A stretch of DNA of 64,000 nt from Bacillota bacterium (GTDB lineage Bacteria; Bacillota; Clostridia; Oscillospirales; Ruminococcaceae), in assembly GCA_023433405.1 (NCBI GenBank), contig JAEZCT010000022.1:1-64000 (forward strand). The letters run 5' to 3'. The position numbers and the translations under genes were made by a program. Each line of letters opens with the position of its first letter. The first letter of the stretch is position 1. Shown here piece by piece: positions 1-8,063 of this stretch. The notes under the pieces were generated by a model that made no database searches, was not told the DNA's origin, and worked only from the letters and a program-made list of their open reading frames with translations.

Positions 1-538
1 CATCATCAAGTTGTTGGAACGTCGGCACCCGCGCCGACAGGCGGCTTACTTTTCTTGTTCGAGAAAAGTAAGCAATTTAGTAAAGCGAAGCAGGGACACC
101 CTGCACCCAGCTCAAAGCAAGGGCAAACGAAGCACGGGTTTGTGAGACAAAGAACCTTCGGCGCAAGCGCGTAAAGCTCAGTGAGGTAGCTGCGTTACGC
201 GTTTGCAAAAATGATAAATAATTCATCATTTTTACCCTTCGGCAAAATCCTGTTGCCCCCCGTATTTTGCCCTTGCTTTTCGCCCTGGTCTGGAGTTCTT
301 CCTTTTTTCCCATACCTGCCACACAAGGCTATTTTGGTGCCGGGTTACGGGGGGACTCCAATAAACCAAACTTCCTTGGTAATTTCATATTTCATAGCAT
401 AAATAATATGTTTCATCACAGCAGGTCGAAATTTGCCTAAAAATATGCTATAATAGGATTAACTATTTTACATAAATTGGATAGAACAGCCAGCTGAAGG
501 CTAAAAGCAACTGTGGTACTAAGGAGGGGGACAGTTTA
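1..538. other. Non-coding leader region with two hairpins
   Basis: No convincing gene is present; short frames here lack ribosome sites and family features. Two hairpins stand out: GTCGGC/GCCGAC arms at 21-38, and a perfect 12-bp stem (GCTTACTTTTCT / AGAAAAGTAAGC) at 44-73 with a 6-base loop. The second has a T-rich arm and could end transcription of a gene lying left of the window. The rest is featureless apart from a weak promoter near 449. Confidence 0.5.
426..454 (+). promoter_or_regulatory. Weak candidate promoter for the stress-like cluster
   Basis: A perfect TATAAT lies at 449-454. The hexamer 17 bases upstream, TCGAAA at 426-431, matches only four of six -35 positions. It is 85 bases upstream of the first ATG of the 0.5-6.7 kb cluster. 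The poor -35 could mean an activator or an alternative sigma factor; the sequence does not decide this. Confidence 0.3.
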
Positions 539-1630
539 ATGGAAACGAAAGTAGAAAAGAACCAGTCTTCGACCAGGGTGAACATTGAAACGCAGACCTT
601 TGTGTGTGAAAACTGCGGCGGCGTACTGAAGTATGATATTGAGAGTGCGAAATTCCGGTGCTCATCCTGCAAAGCGGAAAGTGACATTCAAACACTGGCA
701 AACACGGTAGAGGAGTATGATTTTAACCAGTATCACCAGCGGGAGCAAAGTTGTGTGCCGTTTGAGGGCATTGCGGTGGTCGCTTGCCATAACTGCGGGT
801 ATGAAATCACCTTTGATACTTATCAAATTGCCAGCGTATGCCCGATGTGCAATTCTACGCAGATTGCGGAGGTCAAGCAGGCCGCCGGAATCCCGCCTGA
901 GGGAATCATACCCTTTCAAATCAGCAAACCGGAGGCTACCCAGCGGTTTAAAAAGTGGGTGAAGTCAAGATGGTTCGCACCCGGAGATTTTAAGAAGAAA
1001 TGCGGCATCGGCTCTTTGCAGGGGCTGTATCTGCCCTTTTGGACTTATGACGCGGTGGCGTTCTCCAATTACATCGGCCGCGGCGGTAAATACCGCACCA
1101 TGAAGGATAAGGAGGGTAAGACCTATACCGTTACCGACTGGACAAACGTTGTGGGTGCGGTGACGAAGGGCTTTGATGATATTCAGGTGTGTGCATCGCA
1201 AAAGGGTTCGGAAATCGAATGCATATTGCCCTTTCACACCACCAATAATTCGAAGCCTTTTGCCTTGTCTTACCTATCGGGCTTTTACGCGGAGCTATAT
1301 GCTATACGCGCGGATCAGGGCTTTGAAAGCGCAAAAAAAACTATGGAACAGGAGCTGCACGCCCTGGCAGAGCAGGATATACGCAGAACCTATGATGTGG
1401 CGGACGTAAGCAGCCTGACCACAAGGTACTGCAACGTAACCTACAAGCATATGCTGCTGCCTGTTTGGGGCTCCTCCTATGGCTATCGCGGCAAAACCTT
1501 TCATTATTACATCAACGGCGAAACAGGCGCGGTGGACGGACAGCGACCCTACAGCGTACCCAAGATTATTGCAGCTGTGGCGGCAGCCGTCGCGGTGATT
1601 ATCTTGCTTATCGTTCTGTTTGGCGGTTAA
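539..1630 (+). CDS. Zinc-ribbon protein with C-terminal membrane anchor (YdjG-like)
   Basis: A 363-residue protein with two zinc-ribbon-like cysteine sets: CxxC at 23/26 and 41/44, then 83/86 and 101/104. A long middle region follows with no family I can name, then one hydrophobic segment at about 339-361 that would anchor it with the bulk in the cytoplasm. The start is set by AAGGAGGG about ten bases upstream of the ATG. It is the first gene of a five-gene rightward cluster and is followed by an SPFH protein. That pairing recalls B. subtilis YdjG and YdjI of the PspA-linked envelope stress operon. No enzymatic function is visible; a scaffold or metal-binding role is inference. Confidence 0.7.
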   Translation: METKVEKNQSSTRVNIETQTFVCENCGGVLKYDIESAKFRCSSCKAESDIQTLANTVEEYDFNQYHQREQSCVPFEGIAVVACHNCGYEITFDTYQIASVCPMCNSTQIAEVKQAAGIPPEGIIPFQISKPEATQRFKKWVKSRWFAPGDFKKKCGIGSLQGLYLPFWTYDAVAFSNYIGRGGKYRTMKDKEGKTYTVTDWTNVVGAVTKGFDDIQVCASQKGSEIECILPFHTTNNSKPFALSYLSGFYAELYAIRADQGFESAKKTMEQELHALAEQDIRRTYDVADVSSLTTRYCNVTYKHMLLPVWGSSYGYRGKTFHYYINGETGAVDGQRPYSVPKIIAAVAAAVAVIILLIVLFGG

Positions 1631-1687
1631 GGCACAGACCATGTTTACCTACTTTAATGATTTATAACAGACAGGAGAATGGATGCT

Positions 1688-2746
1688 ATGGCGTGGTTTG
1701 GACAAGGCAAGGATACAATTGAATGGGAAGAATTTCGAGATGACGTACTATTCTTTAAATGGCCGGCAAACGAGATTAAAAAGGGCTCAAAGCTGATTAT
1801 ACGCGCCGGGCAAAAGGCCATATTTTACGCAAACGGCGCGATTGAGGGCGTATTTGAGAAGGCGGGAAGCTTTGATGTTGTGACCGATATTGTTCCCTTC
1901 CTCTCCTCCCTCAAGGGCTTTTTTACCCTTCGCGGTGATACGGGAATGCGGGCTGAGGTGTATTTTGTAAACTCCAAAGAGCTTTTGCTGCCCTGGGGTA
2001 CCCGCCAGCGCATTATGATTCCCACGGCGGAGGTTCCCTCCGGAATTCCTGTTGGCTGCAACGGCAACATGATTATTGAGTTTCGCGACTACCAGAAGTT
2101 TATTGAAAAGGTAGCGGGCGTCAAGGACACCTACTCCCTTGAGAATATCTCCGAGCGCATTATGGGGGAGCTAAACCCCATTGTGGCAGAGGCAATCCTG
2201 GATGGTCAGCAGAGCATTGGCGTAAACGCGCTGATGAGCTTGCAGCAAAACAGCAGGAAGCTGGGCAAAAAGATTTGTGAGGAGCTCGATAAGGAGCTTG
2301 GCGACTTTGGTCTTGGCACTGCGGATGTAAATATCCTGAGCATCAATTATCCGCCCGAGGTACAGAAGATGGCCGAGAAGGTGGCGGGTCAGTCCTTTGT
2401 GGGCAACATTGGTAACTATGCAGCTATTTCTATGGCCGACAGCTTTGCAGCACCCGGCGGCGGGAATATGGCCACCATGGGCGCACAGGTTGCTATGGGT
2501 GCGCAGATGGCGCAGCAGATGGCGGGCGCCATGTCCGGCGCGCAGGCACCACACCCGGCTGCTGCCGGGAGCTATGTTTGCACCGGCTGCGGTAAGCCCG
2601 GCACAGCTGCGGCTAAGTTTTGCCCGGAGTGCGGCAAGCCAATGAAGCCCGCCGCTGAGGCGGCAGGCGGCGAGAACTTTTGCCCCACCTGCCGTAAGAT
2701 GGTCGCGGGCAAGTTCTGCCCCGAGTGCGGCGCACAGACTGTGTAA
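1688..2746 (+). CDS. SPFH domain protein with C-terminal zinc ribbons (YdjI-like)
   Basis: About 352 residues. The first 240 or so match the SPFH/stomatin-like type of the YdjI family (starts MAWFGQGKDTIEW). A short Gly/Ala/Met-rich linker follows, then two CxxC...CPEC zinc ribbons in the last 70 residues. I use the second ATG at 1688 because AGGAGA at 1673-1678 is nine bases before it but touches the ATG at 1679. SPFH proteins form membrane-associated assemblies; in B. subtilis YdjI helps place PspA at the membrane. No PspA gene is present here, so the partner may be one of the downstream proteins. Confidence 0.85.
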   Translation: MAWFGQGKDTIEWEEFRDDVLFFKWPANEIKKGSKLIIRAGQKAIFYANGAIEGVFEKAGSFDVVTDIVPFLSSLKGFFTLRGDTGMRAEVYFVNSKELLLPWGTRQRIMIPTAEVPSGIPVGCNGNMIIEFRDYQKFIEKVAGVKDTYSLENISERIMGELNPIVAEAILDGQQSIGVNALMSLQQNSRKLGKKICEELDKELGDFGLGTADVNILSINYPPEVQKMAEKVAGQSFVGNIGNYAAISMADSFAAPGGGNMATMGAQVAMGAQMAQQMAGAMSGAQAPHPAAAGSYVCTGCGKPGTAAAKFCPECGKPMKPAAEAAGGENFCPTCRKMVAGKFCPECGAQTV

Positions 2747-2838
2747 GACAAGTCCCCCCGAAAAGTGTTGAAATGTCGAAATGAATCAACGATGATTATC
2801 CGCACTTCAGTGTGGAGTAATGCCGCGGCGCGGTTCAT

Positions 2839-2879
2839 AGCAGCAGACTACCCATGAGTGAGTCTGCTGCTTGTTTTTA
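2839..2879 (+). terminator. Rho-independent terminator after the SPFH gene
   Basis: A perfect 11-bp stem (AGCAGCAGACT at 2839-2849 with AGTCTGCTGCT at 2861-2871), an 11-base loop, then TGTTTTT. It sits about 90 bases after the SPFH stop codon and separates the first two genes of the cluster from the last three. Confidence 0.85.
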
Positions 2880-2886
2880 TACTTTT

Positions 2887-2950
2887 ATCATAAGCCATAA
2901 ACGAAAGCTTTTCACTTGGTTCGTTTCCACTTTTAATCGGTTATTTGTAT
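2887..2950 (+). repeat. Dispersed palindrome, partial copy (right half)
   Basis: Matches the right half of the family: CCATAAACGAAAGCTTTTCA, then an ACTTTTAATCGG-like stretch and a TTATTTGTAT end (usual end ATTAGTAT). The left half is missing and its place is taken by the terminator upstream. A decayed or truncated copy. Confidence 0.6.
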
Positions 2951-3110
2951 AGCAATACGGATGGGTAAAGACAAAAACGCTGTAGTTATCAGAAATATCA
3001 ATAATATAGTGCGCCTTAAATGTAAATATTCTTAAAAATAACTGACAAACAGTTCATTACATGATAGAATTAAACTAATTATTTGTAATTTAATATAAGG
3101 AGCAATTACA

Positions 3111-3854
3111 GTGCCGAAGGAGAATCTCATTAAAGTTGTTATTTTGAATATGGGTATCGCGTTTGCCAACATCGCAGTATTTTCTGACGGGCTGTTAAGC
3201 GTCAGCCTGGCAGGAGAGAGCATTTTCGAGACAGCGCTTGGTATTACCGTGCTTTTAATGAGTATCCTTGTGTTTCTTGTGGGCAATTATCGGCTATTGT
3301 TTATTCAAAGAAGGGTTATTGCAGCCCATGAGATTAAAACCAATGAGGATTGCATAGCCGCGCTTGAGCAGAGCCGGGGATTAAGAACCTTTACCGATGA
3401 TATAGAAGCTATTCTGGAGCAGATCAGGCGCTTTCAAAAAAAGGAAGCGACCATCAACGATATTTTGCTGCAACGGTTTGACAGTACCGAAATGAGCTAC
3501 CTGAAATTTACCGGTACAATCAACCAGGTGGAGAACGTGTTTTTTATCAACATCAGAAGTGTGATTAATAAATTAAACGCTTTTGATGAGGAGGATTATA
3601 TCCGTGCCGCTAAGTCGTACAACAAGACGAGCACGGCAAGCGACTTTATTCGGACCAAAATGAGCATCTACAACGAGTACATAACCTTTGTAAAGGGTTC
3701 TGTAGAGGATAACGAGCAGATTCTTTTAAAGCTTGATAAGGTCCTTTTGGAGATATCGAAGCTCGGAAGCCTCCAGGATGGGGAGCTTGAGGACATGCTG
3801 GCGATGAAGGAAATGGATGAGCTCATTCAAAATACGAAATGGTATAGACAATAG
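3111..3854 (+). CDS. Two-TM helical membrane protein of unknown function
   Basis: 247 residues starting at a GTG with AAGGAG at 3097-3102. Two membrane segments lie near residues 6-30 and 40-63. The rest is a charged, mostly helical cytoplasmic region with no cysteine motif or catalytic signature I recognise. The gene is 20 bases upstream of the VWA protein gene and clearly belongs to the same unit as VWA and TelA. TelA-family genes are often beside XpaC-like membrane proteins, and this could fill that place, but I see no sequence match strong enough to name it. Confidence 0.65.
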   Translation: MPKENLIKVVILNMGIAFANIAVFSDGLLSVSLAGESIFETALGITVLLMSILVFLVGNYRLLFIQRRVIAAHEIKTNEDCIAALEQSRGLRTFTDDIEAILEQIRRFQKKEATINDILLQRFDSTEMSYLKFTGTINQVENVFFINIRSVINKLNAFDEEDYIRAAKSYNKTSTASDFIRTKMSIYNEYITFVKGSVEDNEQILLKLDKVLLEISKLGSLQDGELEDMLAMKEMDELIQNTKWYRQ

Positions 3855-3874
3855 CTATTAGGGGAGTGTTTTAA

Positions 3875-5572
3875 ATGCAGGTAAACGGTAAATCGATGAA
3901 GGGTATTTTAATACTGGTTGTAATCGGGTTGGTGGTGTTCGCTCTGGTGTTCGGGGGCTTATCCCTGACGCAAAACCTGGGTAAAAGCAAAACGGTAATC
4001 TCTACCGAAAACGCAATGAAAAAGCTGGACTCTCTTTATAAAGGGCTGGACATCTCCAACATATCCCCCAGAAAAGCTATGGTGGATTTAGATGCGGCGG
4101 ATGTAAGGGACTCGCTGCCGGATATCTCAAAATATCCCTTGCAGGTGGTTAACACCACCGACGATTATGCAGAGATATTCACCTCCACCGAAAAGGGTGG
4201 AACCGGTACGGACGGTTGGCTGGTGGAAACAGCCGAGGCGTTTAATCGGGCGGGCATTGAGGTAAACGGTCGGGTAGCTTCGGTGCAGATACGCGCCATT
4301 GCCTCGGGTATGGGTACCGACTATATCACCTCCGGTAAATATATCCCCGATGCGTTTACCCCCTCCAACGAGCTTTGGGGTGAAATGATTAAATCCAGAG
4401 GCATACCAATTTCATTGGTTGACGCAAGGCTCACGGGCAACGTGGCGGGTGTGGTCGTTTCTAAGGCAAAATATGACGCGATGATCGCGAAGTACGGGTC
4501 CATTAACCTGAAAACGGTTACCGAGGCTGTGGCTGCCAACGAGCTTGCCATGGGGTATACCGACCCGTTTTCAAGCTCCACCGCCATGAACTTTTTAACC
4601 TCGGCGCTGTATACCTTTGATCAGCAAAACCCCCTTGGCGAAGCCGCGGTGGCGAAGTTTGAGGCGTTTCAAACCAACGTGCCCTATGTGGCCTCCACAA
4701 CCCTGCAAATGAGAGAGTCGGCAAAGTCCGGCCAGCTGGATGCGTTTGTTCTGGAGTACCAAACCTTCTATAATACCCCGGATTTGCAGGCGGATTATCA
4801 GTTCGTGCCCTTTGGCGTAAGGCACGACAGCCCCCTGTATGCACTTGGAAATCTGTCGTCCGACAAGCAGGAGATACTTAAGAAGTTCGCGGAATTTTGT
4901 AAAAGCAGCGAAAACCAAAAGCTCGCCTCCAAATATGGCTTTAATAATTATGATGATTATAAAAATGAGCTGGGCACCCTTGACGGCAATTCCGTGGCGC
5001 AGGCGCAAAAGCTGTGGAAGGAAAAGAAAAACGGCAGCAAGGAGATTGCCGCTGTTTTTGTCGCCGACACCTCGGGGAGTATGGAGGGTGAGCCGTTAAA
5101 CAACCTTAAAAAGTCCCTGATCAGCAGCGCCAAATATATCGGCAAGGATAATTCGGTGGGGCTTGTTACCTTCTCAAATACCGTGAATGTAAACTTGCCG
5201 ATATCAAAGTTTGATATTAACCAGATGTCCTACTTTGTGGGCGCGGTGGAGGATATGCAGGCAGGCGGCGGAACCGCAATGTTCGACGCCATTGTCGTAG
5301 CCTCCAAGATGCTGATGGAGGAGAAGGCCAAGAACCCGGATGTGAAGCTCATGCTGTTTGTGCTAAGCGACGGCGAAACCAACTACGGCTATTCGTTAAA
5401 CAATGTGGAGGATGTGCTCAAATCCTTAGTTATCCCCGTCTATACAATCGGCTATAACGCGGATATTAAGGTGATGCAGAACCTATCCAATCTTAACGAG
5501 GCCGCCAGCATTAACGCCGATACGGATGATGTAATTTATAAGCTCGCGAACCTATTTAACGCGCAGCTGTAA
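3875..5572 (+). CDS. Membrane-anchored solute-binding-like protein with C-terminal VWA domain
   Basis: 565 residues. One membrane segment at about 10-31 anchors a large outside region. Residues of about 60-370 look like a periplasmic-binding-protein (bacterial extracellular solute-binding) fold, and about 390-560 are a von Willebrand A domain. The MIDAS motif DTSGS is intact near residue 398, with a conserved TAMFDA segment and a later LSDGE. VWA domains bind metal-dependent protein ligands. The placement between a two-TM protein and TelA suggests a surface sensor or adaptor working with them; that role is inference. The start has GGGGAGTG upstream. Confidence 0.75.
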   Translation: MQVNGKSMKGILILVVIGLVVFALVFGGLSLTQNLGKSKTVISTENAMKKLDSLYKGLDISNISPRKAMVDLDAADVRDSLPDISKYPLQVVNTTDDYAEIFTSTEKGGTGTDGWLVETAEAFNRAGIEVNGRVASVQIRAIASGMGTDYITSGKYIPDAFTPSNELWGEMIKSRGIPISLVDARLTGNVAGVVVSKAKYDAMIAKYGSINLKTVTEAVAANELAMGYTDPFSSSTAMNFLTSALYTFDQQNPLGEAAVAKFEAFQTNVPYVASTTLQMRESAKSGQLDAFVLEYQTFYNTPDLQADYQFVPFGVRHDSPLYALGNLSSDKQEILKKFAEFCKSSENQKLASKYGFNNYDDYKNELGTLDGNSVAQAQKLWKEKKNGSKEIAAVFVADTSGSMEGEPLNNLKKSLISSAKYIGKDNSVGLVTFSNTVNVNLPISKFDINQMSYFVGAVEDMQAGGGTAMFDAIVVASKMLMEEKAKNPDVKLMLFVLSDGETNYGYSLNNVEDVLKSLVIPVYTIGYNADIKVMQNLSNLNEAASINADTDDVIYKLANLFNAQL

Positions 5573-5602
5573 AGGTAAGGTTACATTTTGAGGAGGATGA
5601 AT

Positions 5603-6742
5603 ATGGCTTTTACCATGGAAGTTTCGGATACGAAGGTGATTCATGACGAGATTGTGGAGCAGGTAAAACCGGTACCCGAAGAGGTGGCAAAGCTCCAGGA
5701 AATAGCGAATAACAACGTCAATGAAATTATGGCAATAAACCTTGATTCGATGGAGCTAAAACGCACCTTTATTAAATCCATAGACCAGTTTGGGTTGGAT
5801 ACGCTTCAAAAATCCGCCCAAAAAAACTCGCTGCTACAGGTTTCGGTTGGCAACCTTTCCAAGGCCGGGGATGACGGCGGCGTGGTATCCAAGGGGCTTA
5901 TTGACCTGCATCGGGAGATTAAGGACCTTGACCCCAGTCTGATTGATTTTACTAAAACCGGGGTGCTCGGCAAGATATTTAACCCCATCCGTGCGTACTT
6001 TGAAAAATATCAAAAGGCCGATTCGGTCATTGCCGATATCGTGGCCTCACTGGATAAGGGAAAGAACACCTTAAAAAATGACAACACCTCCCTTGAAATA
6101 GAGGAGCAGGCACTCAGGGAGCTTACCAAGAAGATCAACAAGGAAATTGAATTAGCCAGCCTGATGGACGCCGCGCTATCCGAAAAAATTGAGGCCGCGA
6201 AGCTGAGCGGCGGAGATGAGGAGAAAATCCGCTTTGTATCGGAGGAGATTCTGTTTCCGCTCCGTCAGCGTATTATGGATATGCAGCAGATGATTGTGGT
6301 AAATCACCAGGGCATTATGGCAATAGAGGTGATAATACGCAACAACAAGGAGCTCATTCGGGGTGTAGACAGGGCAAAGAATGTCACCGTTACCGCCCTT
6401 CGCATTGCCACCATCGTTGCCAGCGCCTTGTACAGCCAGAAAATTGTGCTAAAAAAGATTCAGATACTCAATGAGACCACCAACAATATCATCAGCGGCA
6501 CCTCTAAAATGCTCAAGGAGCAGGGGGCGGAGATACACAAGCAATCCATGGAGGCGAACATCTCGGTGGATACCCTTAAAACCTCCTTTGAGGATGTGCT
6601 GTCCGCCATGGACGCCATCAGTACCTATAAGCAGGAGGCCCTGCCCAGAATGAAGGAAACCATTGAGTGCTTTAAGGAGCTCGCGGTCAAAGGCGAGAAA
6701 GAGATTCAGCGGCTGGAAAAAAGCAGAGCCGCCGCTATATAA
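5603..6742 (+). CDS. TelA/KlaA-family protein (tellurite/toxic anion resistance family)
   Basis: About 379 residues, almost wholly alpha-helical, with the organisation of the TelA family. This includes the N-terminal KxSxxNSLLQVSVGNLSK-like region and the central FNPIRAYFEKYQ segment typical of these proteins. I choose the ATG at 5603 because AGGAGG at 5591-5596 is six bases away; the ATG at 5597 abuts it. Family members are found in plasmid tellurite resistance and in B. subtilis YceH/YaaN; their chemistry is unsettled. It is the last gene of the cluster and is followed by a strong terminator. A cytoplasmic partner of the upstream VWA and SPFH proteins is the likeliest role. Confidence 0.85.
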   Translation: MAFTMEVSDTKVIHDEIVEQVKPVPEEVAKLQEIANNNVNEIMAINLDSMELKRTFIKSIDQFGLDTLQKSAQKNSLLQVSVGNLSKAGDDGGVVSKGLIDLHREIKDLDPSLIDFTKTGVLGKIFNPIRAYFEKYQKADSVIADIVASLDKGKNTLKNDNTSLEIEEQALRELTKKINKEIELASLMDAALSEKIEAAKLSGGDEEKIRFVSEEILFPLRQRIMDMQQMIVVNHQGIMAIEVIIRNNKELIRGVDRAKNVTVTALRIATIVASALYSQKIVLKKIQILNETTNNIISGTSKMLKEQGAEIHKQSMEANISVDTLKTSFEDVLSAMDAISTYKQEALPRMKETIECFKELAVKGEKEIQRLEKSRAAAI

Positions 6743-6764
6743 TTGCTGCCCGGTTTTCATACCA

Positions 6765-6799
6765 AAAGCCCCGAAAGGCACTGCCTTTCGGGGCTTTAT
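6765..6799 (+). terminator. Terminator after the TelA-family gene
   Basis: Stem GCCCCGAAAGGCA paired with TGCCTTTCGGGGC (13 bp), followed by TTTATT. The flanking A and T runs make it workable in both directions, so it may also stop leftward transcription from the AraC-type gene. Confidence 0.9.
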
Positions 6800-6861
6800 T
6801 CGGCGTTTTTTAGCGGGACCGCATTATCAAATAATAGTATAAATGCAGGGGGGAGGCCTTA

Positions 6862-6961
6862 TACTAATCCCCTCAAAAAGAGTCGATAAAAATCCGCGTG
6901 AAAACCCATAAATTAAAGCTTTTCACTTGATTTTTATACTCTTTTAAATCGGATATTAGTA
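6862..6961 (+). repeat. Dispersed palindrome, full copy (R1)
   Basis: A 100-bp copy in forward orientation. Outer arms are TACTAATC... and ...ATTAGTA; inner arms are GTGAAAA / TTTTCAC around the loop CCCATAAATTAAAGC. It is flanked by TTA on both sides (6859-6861 and 6962-6964). It lies just beyond the 3' end of the AraC-type gene. One base differs from the copies at 37.7 and 54.6 kb when read in reverse. Confidence 0.9.
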
Positions 6962-6966
6962 TTAGG

Positions 6967-7866
6967 CTATAAAGCAGATTGCTTTTTTACAATTGGCATC
7001 CAAAGCTCCGCGTGATGATTATTATACTTTTCAAGCACAGGGCGCCCCGGAGCCTGTTCGAATCCGGAAGTGGGGAACCAGCTTATATAGAGGTCCTGGT
7101 AGCATTTTGCAATTTCGGCCCGGTCCTCACCCAGCTTTAGGGTGACCACAACCCAAATGGTCTTGGGAATTTCCAAGACGGTGAAACGCGGCCCCACACC
7201 CTTTTCGGGAACCTCCCAGCCATACATGCAAAACTTCTCGCCGGCTTCGTTCCAGAAATGAATGAGCTGCAGCAAATGAACCTGCGAGATATCCCACCTA
7301 TCCGCTGCAATCATCTCCCTTGCAAGCCCGGGGAAGCCTGCCTCAATGTTCACCGCGTCGTGGCTTCCATCCTCAATCACACGGTCCGCATATTTGAGTA
7401 ATGCATCGATGTCCCAGCCATCCACCGCCACGGCATTCAAGCCGAAAAGCCGATAAGGCTTGGTTTCTATCATTCTATACTGCATTTGCTCCGCTCCTTT
7501 TATAATAAACTCAAAGGTCAGCGGCGGATATGCCCTTAGTTCAGCGCCGTAAGCGCGCGCGGCAGACGGCGTGATGCCCTGAACGCTTTGAAACGCTCTT
7601 GTGAAAGAGGAGGGTGAGTCATAGCCATACTTTATGGCGAGGTCGATAATCTTTTCGCCCGTATTTTGCAGCTCCAAGGCCGCAAGGGTCATTTTCCTTC
7701 TGCGGATGTACTCGGAAAGCGAAATACCCGCAACTGTGGAGAACAGGCGCTGAAAATGGTAGGATGAGCATTTCGCTTTCTGTGCCATGGCGGCAAGCTC
7801 GATTTCAGAGGTTAGGTGATCTTCCATGTAAATGAGCGCGGCTTCAAAGTCAGATATAAACGACAT
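6967..7866 (-). CDS. AraC-family regulator with GyrI-like effector domain
   Basis: 299 residues. The first 105 or so are the two-helix-turn-helix AraC DNA-binding unit (AMAQKAKCSSYHFQRLF, later YDSPSSFTRAFQ). Residues of about 125-295 match the GyrI-like/integron-associated effector-binding domain found in Rob- and BmrR-type regulators. GGGAGG precedes the ATG. Such proteins activate genes in response to small hydrophobic or cationic ligands. No obvious target gene is adjacent: it sits between the TelA cluster and the 3' end of the polysaccharide locus, so it may act elsewhere. Confidence 0.9.
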   Translation of the reverse strand: MSFISDFEAALIYMEDHLTSEIELAAMAQKAKCSSYHFQRLFSTVAGISLSEYIRRRKMTLAALELQNTGEKIIDLAIKYGYDSPSSFTRAFQSVQGITPSAARAYGAELRAYPPLTFEFIIKGAEQMQYRMIETKPYRLFGLNAVAVDGWDIDALLKYADRVIEDGSHDAVNIEAGFPGLAREMIAADRWDISQVHLLQLIHFWNEAGEKFCMYGWEVPEKGVGPRFTVLEIPKTIWVVVTLKLGEDRAEIAKCYQDLYISWFPTSGFEQAPGRPVLEKYNNHHAELWMPIVKKQSAL

Positions 7867-7960
7867 ATCTTTGCCTCCCTTCTGCCGTCAGTATACCACG
7901 CGGCGCTTTCGGGTGCTGTTCTTTTCATGCACCATTCTGCATAGCTTGAAAACGGCGTAA

Positions 7961-8063
7961 TACTTATCTGCTTAAAGAGAGTAGAAGTTAAAATAAAACC
8001 CACTAAAAAGCCCATGAATTAAGGATTTTCACTTGTTTTTGTCTTTTCAATCAGTTATTAGTA
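7961..8063 (+). repeat. Dispersed palindrome, divergent copy (R2)
   Basis: Older copy starting TACTTATC and ending ATTAGTA. The inner part is diverged but still has CCCATGAATTAAGGATTTTC. Flanks are TAA on the left and TTA on the right; the right TTA (8064-8066) is exactly the stop codon of the leftward MBOAT gene. Confidence 0.8.

Larger units (their letters stand above)
2747..3110. other. Intergenic region: terminator, half repeat, AT-rich leader
   Basis: This gap holds a strong hairpin terminator (2839-2879), a right-half copy of the dispersed palindrome (2887-2950) and an AT-rich stretch before the next gene's AAGGAG site. The next three genes probably have their own promoter here, but I cannot pick a clear pair of hexamers. 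Confidence 0.6.

Noticed and set aside
1..75. Attachment site or integron-type hairpin at the left edge
   Set aside because: A perfect 12-bp stem is present but no integrase, core site repeat or cassette structure; a simple terminator explains it.
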